From assembly GCA_947000775.1 (NCBI GenBank), contig CAMQGK010000604.1, positions 3,960,501-4,024,500 of the forward strand: a stretch of 64,000 nt of DNA. Direction: 5' to 3'. Position 1 is the first letter of the stretch. Each line of letters begins with the position of its first letter. Positions 1 through 11,185 of the stretch are shown here, one piece after another. The translations under genes and the position numbers were made by a program. The notes beneath the pieces are model-generated. The model saw only the letters and a list, made by a program, of their open reading frames with translations. It was not told the origin of the DNA and ran no database searches. Source of the DNA: Pterois miles (Eukaryota; Chordata; Actinopteri; Perciformes; Scorpaenidae).

Positions 1-2180
1 AACTCATATTTTAGCATGTTGAAAAAAGACATAGTATAGCATGTCGTAAAAAAGTAATGGTATAGCATGTGAAAAAAGTCACATTGTAGCATGTCAAAAA
101 AATTCATAGTATAGCATGTCGAAAAAACTCATAGTATAGCATGTCGAAAAAAGTATGCTTAGAATTAAAAAAAGTCATGGTATTGCATGTAAAAAAAGTC
201 ATAGTATAACAAGTTAAAAATAGTATAGTATAGCATGTCGAAAAAAGTCATGTATAGCACGTCAAAAAAAGTCATAGCATAGCATGTCGAAAAAAACTAT
301 AGTATAGCATGTCGAGAAAATCATAGTATAGCATGTCGACAAAAAGTCATGGTATAGCATGTTGAAAAAGTCATAGTATAGCATGTCGAAAAAAGTCATA
401 GTATAGCATGTTGAAAAAGACTTATAGTATAGCATGTCAAAAAAACTTATAGTATAGCATGTCGAAAAAAAGTCATGCTATAGCATCTCAAAAAAAGTCA
501 TAGTATAGTAAGTTGAAAAAGGTCATAGCATAGCATGTCAAAAAAAGACATAGTATAGCATGACGAATAAAAGTCATGGTATAGCATGTCGAAAAAAAAT
601 CATAGTATAGCATGTACCAAAAGACATAGTATAGCATGTCTAAAAAAGACATAGAATAGCATGTCGAAAAAGAGTCATAGTATTGCATGTCAAAAAAAAG
701 TCATAGTATAACATGTTAAAAAAAGTCATAGTATACTATGTTGAAAAAAAGTCATAGTATAGCATGTCGAAAAAAAAGTCACATTATAGCATGTCGAAAA
801 AAGTCATAGTATAGCATGTTGAAAAAAAGTCATAGTATAGCATGTCGAAAAAGAGTCATAGTATAGCATGTCGAAAAAAGTCATAGTATAGCATGTCGAA
901 AAAAAACGCATAGTATAGCATGTCAAAAAAAAAGTCATGCTATTGCATGTCAAAAAAAATTCATAGTATGGCATGTAAAAAAAGTCATAGTATAGCATGT
1001 CGAAAAAAGACAGTATAGCGTGTCGAAAAAAAGTCATGGTATACCACGTCGAAAAAAACTCATAGTATAGTATGTCAAAAAAAAGTCATAATATACCATG
1101 TCAAAAAAAAGTTAGGACAGCATGTAAAAAAAAGTCCTAGTATAGCATGTCGAAAAAAGACAGTATAGCATGTCGAAAAAAAGTCTTGGTATAGCATGTC
1201 GAAAAAAAATCATAATATAGCATGTCGAAAAAAGTCATAGTATAGCATGACGAAAAAAATTCATGGTATACCATGTCGAAAAAAACTCAGTATAGTATGT
1301 CAAAAAAAGTCATTGCATAGCATGTCGACAAAAAATCATAGTATAGCATGTCGAAAAAAACTCATAGTACAGTATGTCAAAAAAAGTCATAGTATAGCAT
1401 GTCGAAAAAAACGCATAGTATAGCATGTCAAAAAAAAAGTCATGCTATTGCATGTCAAAAAAAATTCATAGTATGGCATGTAAAAAAAGTCATAGTATAG
1501 CATGTCGAAAAAAGACAGTATAGCATGTCGAAAAAAAATCATGGTATACCATGTTGAAAAAAACTCATAGTATACCATGTCAAAAAAAAGTTAGGACAGC
1601 ATGTCAAAAAAAAGTCATAGTATAGCATGTCGAAAAAAGTCATAGTATAGCATGACGAAAAAATTATGGTATACCCTGTCGAAAAAAACTCAGTATAGTA
1701 TGTCAAAAAAAGTCATTGCATAGCATGTCGACAAAAAATATAGTATAGCATGTCGAAAAAAACTCATAGTACAGTATGTCAAAAAAAGTCATAGTATAGC
1801 ATGTCGAAAAAAACGCATAGTATAGCATGTCAAAAAAAAGTCATGCTATTGCATGTAAAAAAAATTCATAGTATGGCATGTAAAAAAAGTCATAGTATAG
1901 CATGTCGAAAAAAGACAGTATAGCATGTCGAAAAAAAGTCATGGTATACCATGTTGAAAAAAACTCATAGTATACCATGTCAAAAAAAGTTAGGACAGCA
2001 TGTCAAAAAAAGTCATAGTATAGCATGTCGAAAAAAGACAGTATATCATGTCGAAAAAAAGTCATGGTATAGCATGTCGAAAAAAACTCATAATATAGCA
2101 TGTCGAAAAAAGTCATAGTATAGCATGACGAAAAAAATTCATGGTATACCATGTCGAAAAAAACTCAGTATAGTATGTCA

Positions 2181-2474
2181 GGGGGGGGGGGGAGTAGCTA
2201 GTCTGTAGGGAGTTGGCTTGGGACGGAGGGTGGTTAGTGATGGAGAGGTGTGATGGTGCTGGAGAGGTGCCAGTTTCCCTTGGGCACTGCCGAGGTGCCC
2301 TGAGAAGGCACCAAACCCCCATGTGGGGGTTGTAGGAGAGCCCCTCCTCTGTTTCTTGTTGATGTTTGTGATGTGTGTGTTCGGGTCTGATGTCCGTGTA
2401 TAAGTTAAAAAGAGTGAAAAAAATTGAATTTCCCCTCGTGGGCTAATAAAGGACTATCTTCTTCTTCTTCTTAA
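2181..2474 (+). mobile_element. tRNA-derived SINE copy 1, inserted in the array
   Basis: About 294 bp of non-satellite sequence inside the array. It matches the elements at 14269 and 27432 through the segments GGAGAGGTGCCAG, GGCACTGCCGAGGTGCC, AAGGCACCAAACC and GAATTTCCCCTCGTGGG. It starts with a 12-base G run in place of the GGGGCGGC head and ends in a CTT-rich tail. The tRNA-like head keeps a box-A-like AGTAGCTAGTCTGTAGGG, but the box-B region is rearranged. The 3' part resembles the tail of L2-type fish LINEs, so it probably moved using a LINE's machinery (inference). No clear target duplication is visible because both flanks are satellite. Confidence 0.85.
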
Positions 2475-4081
2475 AAAAAAGTCACATTATAGCATGTTGA
2501 AAAAAGTCATAGTATAGCATGTTGAAAAAAAGTCAGTATAGTATGTAAAAAAAAGTATTGATAGTGTCGAAAAAAATATAGTATAGATGTCGAAAAAACT
2601 ATAGTAAGATGTCAAAAAAAAGTCATAGTATAGCATGTCGAAAAAAGTCACATTATAGCATGTCGAAAAAAGTCATAGTGTAGCATGTCGAAAAAACGTC
2701 ATGGTATAGCCTGTCGAAAAAAGTCATAGTGTAATGTCTAAATAAGACAGTATAGCATGTCGAAAAGAAGTAATGGTATTTCATGTCAAAAAAAGTCATA
2801 GTATAACATCTCGAAAAAACAGTCGTAGTATAGCATGTTGAAAAACACTCATAGTATAACATGACGAAAAAAGTCATGGTATAGATGTAAAAAAGTCATG
2901 GTATAGCATGTCAAAAAAGTCATAGCATAGCATGTCGAAAAAAACTCATAGTATAGCATGTCGAAAAAAACTCATAGTATAGCATGTCGAAAAAAGTCAT
3001 AGTATAGCATGTCAACAAAAAGTCATATTGTAGCATGTCAAAAAAAGTCATAGTATAGCATGTCGAAAAAAAACGCATAGTATAGCATGTCAAAAAAAAA
3101 AGTCATGCTACTGCATGTCAAAAAAAATTCATAGTATAACATGTAAAAAAATTCATAGCATACCATGTCGAAAAAAAGTCACAGTATAGTATGTCAAAAA
3201 AAAGTCATAATATACCATGTCAAAAAAAGTCATAGTATAGTACGTCAAAAAAAAACTCAGTATAGTATGTCAAAAAAAAGTCATTGCATAGCATGTCGAC
3301 AAAAAATCATAGTATAGCATGTTGAAAAAAAGTCATAGTACAGCATGTCAAAAAAAGTCATAGTATAGCATGTTGAAAAAAAAGTCACATTATAGCATGT
3401 CGAAAAAAGTCATAGTGTAGCATGTCGAAAAAAAAGTCACATTATAGCATGTCGAAAAAAGTCATAGTGTAGCATGTCGAAAAAACGTCATGGTATAGCC
3501 TGTCGAAAAAAGTTATAGTATAACATGTCTAAATAAGAGAGTATAGCATGTCGAAAAGAAGTAATGGTATTTCATGTCAAAAAAAGTCATGGTATAACAT
3601 CTCGAAAAAACAGTCGTAGTATAGCATGTTGAAAAAAACTCATAGTATAACATGACGAAAAAAGTCATGGTATAGCATGTCAAAAAAGTCATGATATAGC
3701 AAGTTGAAAAAAGTCATTTCATAGCATGTTTAAAAAAAGTCATGATATAACATGTCAAAAAAGTCATAGTATAGCATGTTGAAAAAGGTCATAGTATAGC
3801 ATGTCGAAAAAAGACATAGTATAGCATGTCGAATAAAAGTCATGGTATAGCTTGTCGAAAAAAAAATCATAGTATAGTATGTAGCAAAAGACATAGTATC
3901 GCATGTCTAAAAAAGACATAGAATAGCATGTCAAAAAAAAAGTCATGGTATAGCATGTCGACAAAAAGTCACATTGTAGCATGTCAAAAAAATTCATAGT
4001 ATAGCATGTTGAAAAAGAGTCATAGTATAGCATGTCAAAAAAACTCATAGTATAGCATCTCGAAAAAAAGTCATAGTATAG

Positions 4082-4262
4082 TAAGTTAGTTAGTTAGTTA
4101 GTTAGTTTATTGTCCACAGTGTGGAAATTTGTCTTCGGTCTCATGTACAGCAACAACACATTACAATGGTAAAAACACAGGACAACAGTGACAAATACAG
4201 TACGGACAGGTTCAACGAGACATGCTATCATTTAGTGCATTAATGGCATTAGAAATAAAAGA
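4082..4262 (-). mobile_element. 5'-truncated LINE 3' end, inserted in the array
   Basis: The array is broken by about 180 bp of unrelated sequence. On the minus strand it ends AATTTCCACACTGTGGAC, then AATAAA, then (CTAA)n, which appears on the plus strand as (GTTA)6 at 4082-4107. This layout, a CCAC/GTGG stem followed by AATAAA and a short tandem tail, is typical of L2-like fish LINE 3' ends. No reverse transcriptase remains, so this is a dead 5'-truncated copy. The satellite resumes at GAAAAAGGTCATGCTATTGC. Confidence 0.6.
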
Positions 4263-7200
4263 GTTGAAAAAGGTCATGCTATTGCATGTCAAAAAAAGAC
4301 AGTATAGCATGTCGAAAAAAACTCATAGTATAGTATGTCAAAAAAAGGTCATAGTATACCATGTCAAAAAAAAGTTAGGACAGCATGTCAAAAAAAAGTC
4401 ATAGTATAGCATGTCGAGAAAAGACAGTATATCATGTCGAAAAATAGTCTTGGTATAGCATGTCGAAAAAAAATAATATAGCATGTCGAAAAAAGTCATA
4501 GTATAGCATGACGAAAAAAATTCATGGTATACCATGTTGAAAAAAACTCAGTATAGTATGTCAAAAAAAAGTCATTGCATAACATGTCGACAAAAAATCA
4601 TAGTATAGCATGTCGAAAAAAACTCATGGTAAAGCATGTCAAAAAAAGTCATAGTATAGCATGTCGAAAAAAAAGTCACATTATAGCATGTTGAAAAAAG
4701 TCATAGTATAGCATGTCGAAAAAAACTCAGTATAGTATGTCAAAAAAAAGTCATTGCATAGCATGTCGACAAAAAATCATAGTATAGCATGTCGAAAAAA
4801 ACTCATAGTATAGTATGTCAAAAAAAAGTCATAGTATACCATGTCAAAAAAAAGTATAGGACAGCATGTCAAAAAAAAGTCATAGTATAGCATGTCGAAA
4901 AAAAGTCACGGTATATCATGTCGAAAAAAAGTCTTGGTATAGCATGTCGAAAAAAAATCATAATATAGCATGTCGAAAAAAGTCATAGTATAGCATGACG
5001 AAAAAAATTCATGGTATACCATGTCGAAAAAAACTCAGTATAGTATGTCAAAAAAAAAGTCACATTATAGCATGTTGAAAAAAGTCATAGTATAGTATGT
5101 CAAAAAAAAGTCATTGCATAGCATGTCAAAAAAAAGTCATAGTATAGCATGTCGAAAAAAAAGTCACATTATAGCATGTCGAAAAAAGTCATAGTGTAGC
5201 ATGTCGAAAAAACGTCATGGTATAGCCTGTCGAAAAAAGTCATAGTATAACATTTCTAAATAAGACAGTACAGCATGTCGAAAAGAAGTCATGGTATTTC
5301 ATGTCAAAAAAAGTCATGGTATAACATCTCGAAAAAACAGTCGTAGTATAGCATGTTGAAAAAAACTCATAGTATAACATGACGAAAAAAGTCATGGTAT
5401 AGCATGTCAAAAAAGTCATAGAATAGCATGTCGAAAAAAAGTCATGGTATACCATGTTGAAAAAAACTCATAGTATAGCATGTCAAAAAAAAGTCATAGT
5501 ATACCATGTCAAAAAAAAGTTAGGACAGCATGTCAAAAAAAAGTCATAGTATAGCATGTCGAAAAAAGACAGTATAGCATGTCGAAAAAAAGTCATGGTA
5601 TACCATGTTGAAAAAAAGTCATGGTATACCATGTTGAAAAAAACTCAGTATAGTATGTCAAAAAAAGTCATTGCATAGCATGTCGACAAAAAATCATAGT
5701 ATAGCATGTCGAAAAGAACTCATAGTACAGCATGTCAAAAAAAGTCATAGTATAGCATGTCGAAAAAAACGCATAGTATAGCATGTCAAAAAAAAAGTCA
5801 TGCTATTGCATGTCAAAAAAAATTCATAGTATGGCATGTAAAAAAAGTCATGGTATAGCATGTCGAAAAAAGACAGTATAGCATGTCGAAAAAAAGTCAT
5901 GGTATACCATGTTGAAAAAAACTCATAGTATAGCATGTCAAAAAAAAGTCATAGTATACCATGTCAAAAAAAAGTTAGGACAGCATGTCAAAAAAAAGTC
6001 ATAGTATAGCATGTCGAAAAAAGACAGTATATCATGTCGAAACAAAGTCTTGGTATAGCATGTCGAAAAAAAATCATAATATAGCATGTCGAAAAAAGTC
6101 ATAGTATAGCATGACGAAAAAAATTCATGGTATACCATGTCGAAAAAAACTCAGTATAGTATGTCAAAAAAAAGTCACATTATAGCACGTTGAAAAAAAG
6201 TCATGGTATAGCATCTCGTAAAAAAGTCGTAGTATAGCATGTTGAGAAAAACTCAGTATAGTATGTCAAAAAAAAGTCATTGCATAGCATGTCAAAAAAA
6301 GTCATAGTATAGCATGTCGAAAAAAAAAGTCACATTATAGCATGTCGAAAAAAGTCATAGTGTAGCATGTCGAAAAAACGTCATGGTATAGCCTGTCGAA
6401 AAAAGTCATAGTATAACATTTCTAAATAAGACAGTACAGCATGTCGAAAAGAAGTCATGGTATTTCATGTCAAAAAAAGTCATGGTATAACATCTCGAAA
6501 AAACAGTCGTAGTATAGCATGTTGAAAAAAACTCATGGTATAACATGACGAAAAAAGTCATGGTATAGCATGTCAAAAAAGTCATAGCATAGCATGTCGA
6601 AAAAAACTCATAGTATAGCATGTCGAAAAAAACTCATAGTATAGCATGTCGAAAAAAGTCATAGTATAGCATGTCAACAAAAAGTCATATTGTAGCATGT
6701 CAAAAAAAGTCATAGTATAGCATGTCGAAAAAAAACGCATAGTATAGCATGTCAAAAAAAAAAAGTCATGCTACTGCATGTCAAAAAAAATTCATAGTAT
6801 AGCATGTAAAAAAAGTCATAGCATAGCATGTTGAAAAAAAGTCATGATATAGCATCTCGTAAAAAAGTCGTAGTATAGCATGTTGAGAAAAACTCAGTAT
6901 AGTATGTCAAAAAAAAGTCATAGTACAGCATTTCAAAAAAAGTCATAGTATAGCATGTCGAAAAAAAAGTCACATTATAGCATGTCGAAAAAAGTCATAG
7001 TGTAGCATGTCGAAAAAAAAGTCACATTATAGCATGTCGAAAAAAGTCATAGTGTAGCATGTCGAAAAAACGTCATGGTATAGCCTGTCGAAAAAAAGTC
7101 ATAGTATAGCATGTCGAAAAAAGACAGTATATCTTGTCGAAAAAAAGTCTTAGTATAGCATGTCGAAAAAAAATCATAATATAGCATGTCGAAAAAAGTC

Positions 7201-9479
7201 ATAGTATAGCATGACGAAAAAAATTCATGGTATACCTTGTCGAAAAAAACTCAGTATAGTATGTCAAAAAAAGTCATTGCATAGCATGTCGACAAAAAAT
7301 CATAGTATAGCATGTCGAAAAAAACTCATAGTATAGCATGTCGAAAAAAGTCATAGTATAGCATGTCAACAAAAAGTCATATTGTAGCATGTCAAAAAAA
7401 GTCATAGTATAGCATGTCGAAAAAAAAGTCACATTATAGCATGTCGAAAAAAGTCATAGTGTAGCATGTCGAAAAAACGTCATGGTATAGCCTGGCGAAA
7501 AAAGTCAGTATAACATGTCTAAATAAGACAGTATAGCATGTCGAAAAGAAGTAATGGTATTTCATGTCAAAAAAAGTCATGGTATAACATCTCGAAAAAA
7601 CAGTCGTAGTATAGCATGTTGAAAAAAACTCATAGTATAACATGACGAAAAAAGTCATGGTATAGCATGTCAATAAAGTCATAGCATAGCATGTCGAAAA
7701 AAACTCATAGTATAGCATGTCGAAAAAAGTCATAGCATAGCATGTTGAAAAAAAGTCATGGTATACCTTGTCAAAAAAAAGTCATAGTATAGTATGTCAA
7801 AAAAAAGTCATAATATACCATGTCAAAAAAAAAGTTAGGATAGCATGTCAAAAAAAGTCATGGTATAGTATGTCAAAAAAAAGTCACATTATAGCATGTT
7901 GAAAAAAGTCATAGTATAGCATGTTGAAAAAAAGTCATGGTATAGCATCTCGTAAAAAAGTCGTAGTATAGCATGTTGAGAAAAACTCAGTATAGTATGT
8001 CAAAAAAAAGTCATTGCATAGCATGTCGACAAAAAATCATAGTATAGCATGTCGAAAAAAACTCATAGTACAGCATGTCAAAAAAAAGTCATAGTATAGC
8101 ATGTCGAAAAAAAAGTCACATTATAGCATGTCGAAAAAAGTCATAGTGTAGCATGTCGAAAAAAAAAGTCACATTATAGCATGTCGAAAAAAGTCATAGT
8201 GTAGCATGTCGAAAAAACGTCATGGTATAGCCTGTCGAAAAAAGTCATAGTATAACATGTCTAAATAAGACAGTATAGCATGTCGAAAAGAAGTAATGGT
8301 ATTTCATGTCAAAAAAAGTCATGGTATAACATCTCGAAAAAACAGTCGTAGTATAGCATGTTGAAAAAAACTCATAGTATAACATGACGAAAAAAGTCAT
8401 GGCATAGCATGTCGAAAAAAACTCATAGTATAGCATGTCAAAAAAAAACTCATAGTATAGCATGTCAGAAAAAAGTCATAGTATAGCATGTCAACAAAAA
8501 GTCATATTGTAGCATGTCAAAAAAAGTCATAGTATAGCATGTCGAAAAAAACGCATAGTATAGCATGTCAAAAAAAAAAGTCATGCTACTGCATGTCAAA
8601 AAAAATTCATAGTATAGCATGTAAAAAAAGTCATAGCATAGCATGTCGAAAAAAACTCATAGTACAGCATGTCAAAAAAAGTCATAGTATAGCATGTTGA
8701 AAAAGAGTCATAGTATAGCATGTTGAAAAAAAGTCATGGTATACCATGTCGAAAAAAAGTCATAATATAGCATGTCGAAAAAAGTTATAGTATAGTATGT
8801 CAAAAAAAAGTCATAGTATACCATGTCAAAAAAAAGTCTTGGTATAGCATGTCGAAAAAAACTCATAATATAGCATGTCGAAAAAAGTCATAGTATAGCA
8901 TGACGAAAAAATTCATGGTATACCATGACGAAAAAAACTCAGTATAGTATGTAAAAATAAAGTCATAGCATAGCATGTCGACAAAAAATCATAGTATATC
9001 ATAGTACATATAGTATGCTAAAAAAATCTTAGTACAGCATGTGGAAAAATGTCATAGTACATCTTGATTAAAAAAAAAGTCAGTGACAATAACAATAACA
9101 TGACAATAACAAAAATGTCAAAGTATAGCATGTCAAAAAAATCATATTACAGCTTGTCAAAAAAATACAAAAAATAGTCATAGTATAGCCTGTCGTGAAA
9201 TAAAATTGTTTAACAAGAAAACAAAGAAAAAAAGTCATAGTATAGCATGTCGAAAAAAGACAGGATAGCATTTCGAAAAAGAAGTCATCGAATAGCATGA
9301 GAAAATGTCAGTATAGCATGTCAAAAAACGTATTAGGATAGCTTAAAGTAAAAGCTTAAATTAAAAATGTCATCGTATAACATTTCAAAAAGTCATAGTT
9401 TAACATGTCGCGAAAAGTCAGGATGGCATGTCAACAACCAAGTCATAGTATAGCATGTCGAAAACCTTCATAACAGCAT

Positions 9480-10570
9480 GACTTTTTTTGACATATGATG
9501 ACTCGTCATGCTAAATTGACTTTGCTATGATGATTTTTTTTTTTTTTTTGAGCTAGTGGGACTCATTTTCCCCTCCTTTTTTGACATACTATACCATGAC
9601 TTTTGTTATTTGTTCAACATACTCGAATATGACTTTTTTATTTTCTTGACATACTGACTTACCATACTATATTCAGACTCTTTTTCTGACTTACTATGCT
9701 GTGTCTTAATTTTGACATACTATACTGACATTTTTCCAAATATACATACTGTACTGACTTTGTTTTGACATACTATAGCTTCATTTTTATACTACTACAT
9801 ACTATGACTTTTTTTTGACATACAGTACTAAGACATTTTTATACTATGACTTTTTCTGACATGCTATACTCTGACTTTTTTTTAACATACTCTGCAATGA
9901 CATTTTTTTGACATACATTGTAATGATTTTTTGACATACTAAACTTTTATTTTTTTTTTAATTTCCAACATAGTACACAATGATATATTTTATTTTTTTT
10001 GACATTCTATATAACTTAAAAAGTTTTCCAACATACTAAACCGACTTTATTCTTTCAACATGCTAGGACACTTACTTTACTCTGACAAATTATACCATCA
10101 CTTTTTTTGACATACTATAATATACTATGACTATATTTTTTAAAAATAATATACTATAATTTTTTTGACATATTATACCATGACTCTTTCTTTTCTAAGA
10201 TTTTTTTCTTTTTTGGTCATTTTTCTTTTTTATTGACCAGACAGTGGATAACTTCGAAAGGCAAACTATATTATGCCTTTTTCAAAAACATTTTCAACAT
10301 AATTTACAATGACTTTGTTTTGGCATAGTATTGTTACTTCATTTTTCTGATATACTATGCTATGACCTTTTTTTCTTTTTCGATGTTCTATACTGTGATT
10401 TTTTTCAACATACTGACTTTATCACTATATACTGTAGTATGACTACAGTAAGTAAACTTCATTTCAACATACTATACAATGACTTCTTTTTCGACATGCT
10501 ATGACTTTTTTCAACTTACTATAGTATAACTTTTTTTGACATACCAAACTATGACAATTTGATGACGTAC

Positions 10571-10651
<81 letters not shown>

Positions 10652-10990
10652 CACACACACACACACTGACTTCTCTTATTTTTTGTCATACTGACAAAGC
10701 ATTTTTTTGACATGCTATACTAACTTTTTTCAACATACTATACTATGATTTTTTTTTGACAATATACAATGACTTTTTTCATGCTATACTGACTCTTTTC
10801 CCCTTTTTTCAAACTAATATACTAAGATTTTATTACTATATACTACAGCACTATAATCATATTATAGTATGACTTTTTTTTTTTCGACATGCAAAACCAT
10901 GACTTTATTTCAACATACTATACTATGACTATTTCGACATAGTTAAGTATGACTTTATTTGGACATACTATACTATGACTTTTGATGACA
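9480..10990 (-). repeat. Inverted, degenerate arm of the minisatellite
   Basis: From about 9480 the plus strand carries the reverse complement of the array unit: (C)TTTTTTTGACATACTATAC followed by TATGAC. Examples lie at 9583, 9834, 10150, 10480, 10905 and 10970. Units are more diverged and less regularly spaced than those on the left, and are mixed with T-rich and TA-rich filler. It ends at about 10990 with TTTTGATGACATGCAG. An old inversion is the simplest explanation; invasion of the opposite strand by array copies is the alternative. Confidence 0.85.
10571..10666. repeat. Compound (TG)5(TA)34(CA)8 microsatellite
   Basis: A TG run at 10571-10580 is followed by an uninterrupted TA run to 10649, a single G, then an AC run to 10666. 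TG and CA ends flanking a TA core make the whole block self-complementary, so it could fold into one hairpin. It lies inside the inverted satellite arm. Confidence 0.95.
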
Positions 10991-11185
10991 TGCAGTAGAG
11001 AGAACCCAAAAGCCAAGTCACAGACTGTTAGATTAAATGAAGAAACTTTAATCAAACAAAAGACTTACAGGTTCCCAAAAGGCAGTCAGGTACAGCTGGT
11101 AGATCACAAGCAAACAAAACTCAATGTACCAACAAAGACAACGTGACAAAGAACAAAGGAACTGGCCTGGTATAATTACTTAGTG
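10991..11185 (-). mobile_element. Possible interspersed-repeat fragment, unclassified
   Basis: Just after the satellite ends, the sequence contains GAGAACCCAAAAGCCAAGTC, GAAACTTTAATCAAAC and ACAAAGAACAAAGGAACTGG. It resembles in style a repeat I have seen in fish genomes, where AACCCAAA is followed by an AAACTTTAAT motif and a GGAACTG end. I see no terminal repeats, coding remnant or target duplication, so class and borders are uncertain. Confidence 0.3.

Larger units (their letters stand above)
1..9476 (+). repeat. Minisatellite array, ~25-bp unit, higher-order duplicated
   Basis: Head-to-tail tandem array that begins before the window. The core unit reads GTCATAGTATAGCATGTCG followed by 5-8 A, so units vary from about 23 to 27 bp. 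Common variants change GTCG to GTCA, GTTG or GACG, TATAGC to TATACC, and ATAGTATAG to ATGGTATAG. Distinct variant monomers recur in the same order as blocks. One block, marked by TAGCCTGTCG, occurs near 2708, 3498, 5226, 6391, 7083, 7491 and 8230. Another, marked by TCATGCTATTGCATGTC, occurs near 940, 1440, 1830 and 5797. This points to duplication of multi-monomer segments. Units decay after about 8990. Two interspersed elements are inserted (2181 and 4082). Minus-strand open frames of 60-99 codons exist but only repeat the unit. Confidence 0.97.

Noticed and set aside
7434..7733. 99-codon minus-strand open frame in the satellite, and similar ones across the array
   Set aside because: The translation only repeats the satellite unit; no independent sign of coding.
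1..9476. CRISPR-like array (repeats of ~25 bp with short intervals)
   Set aside because: Units are contiguous with no unique spacers, and the surroundings are clearly vertebrate; it is a minisatellite.
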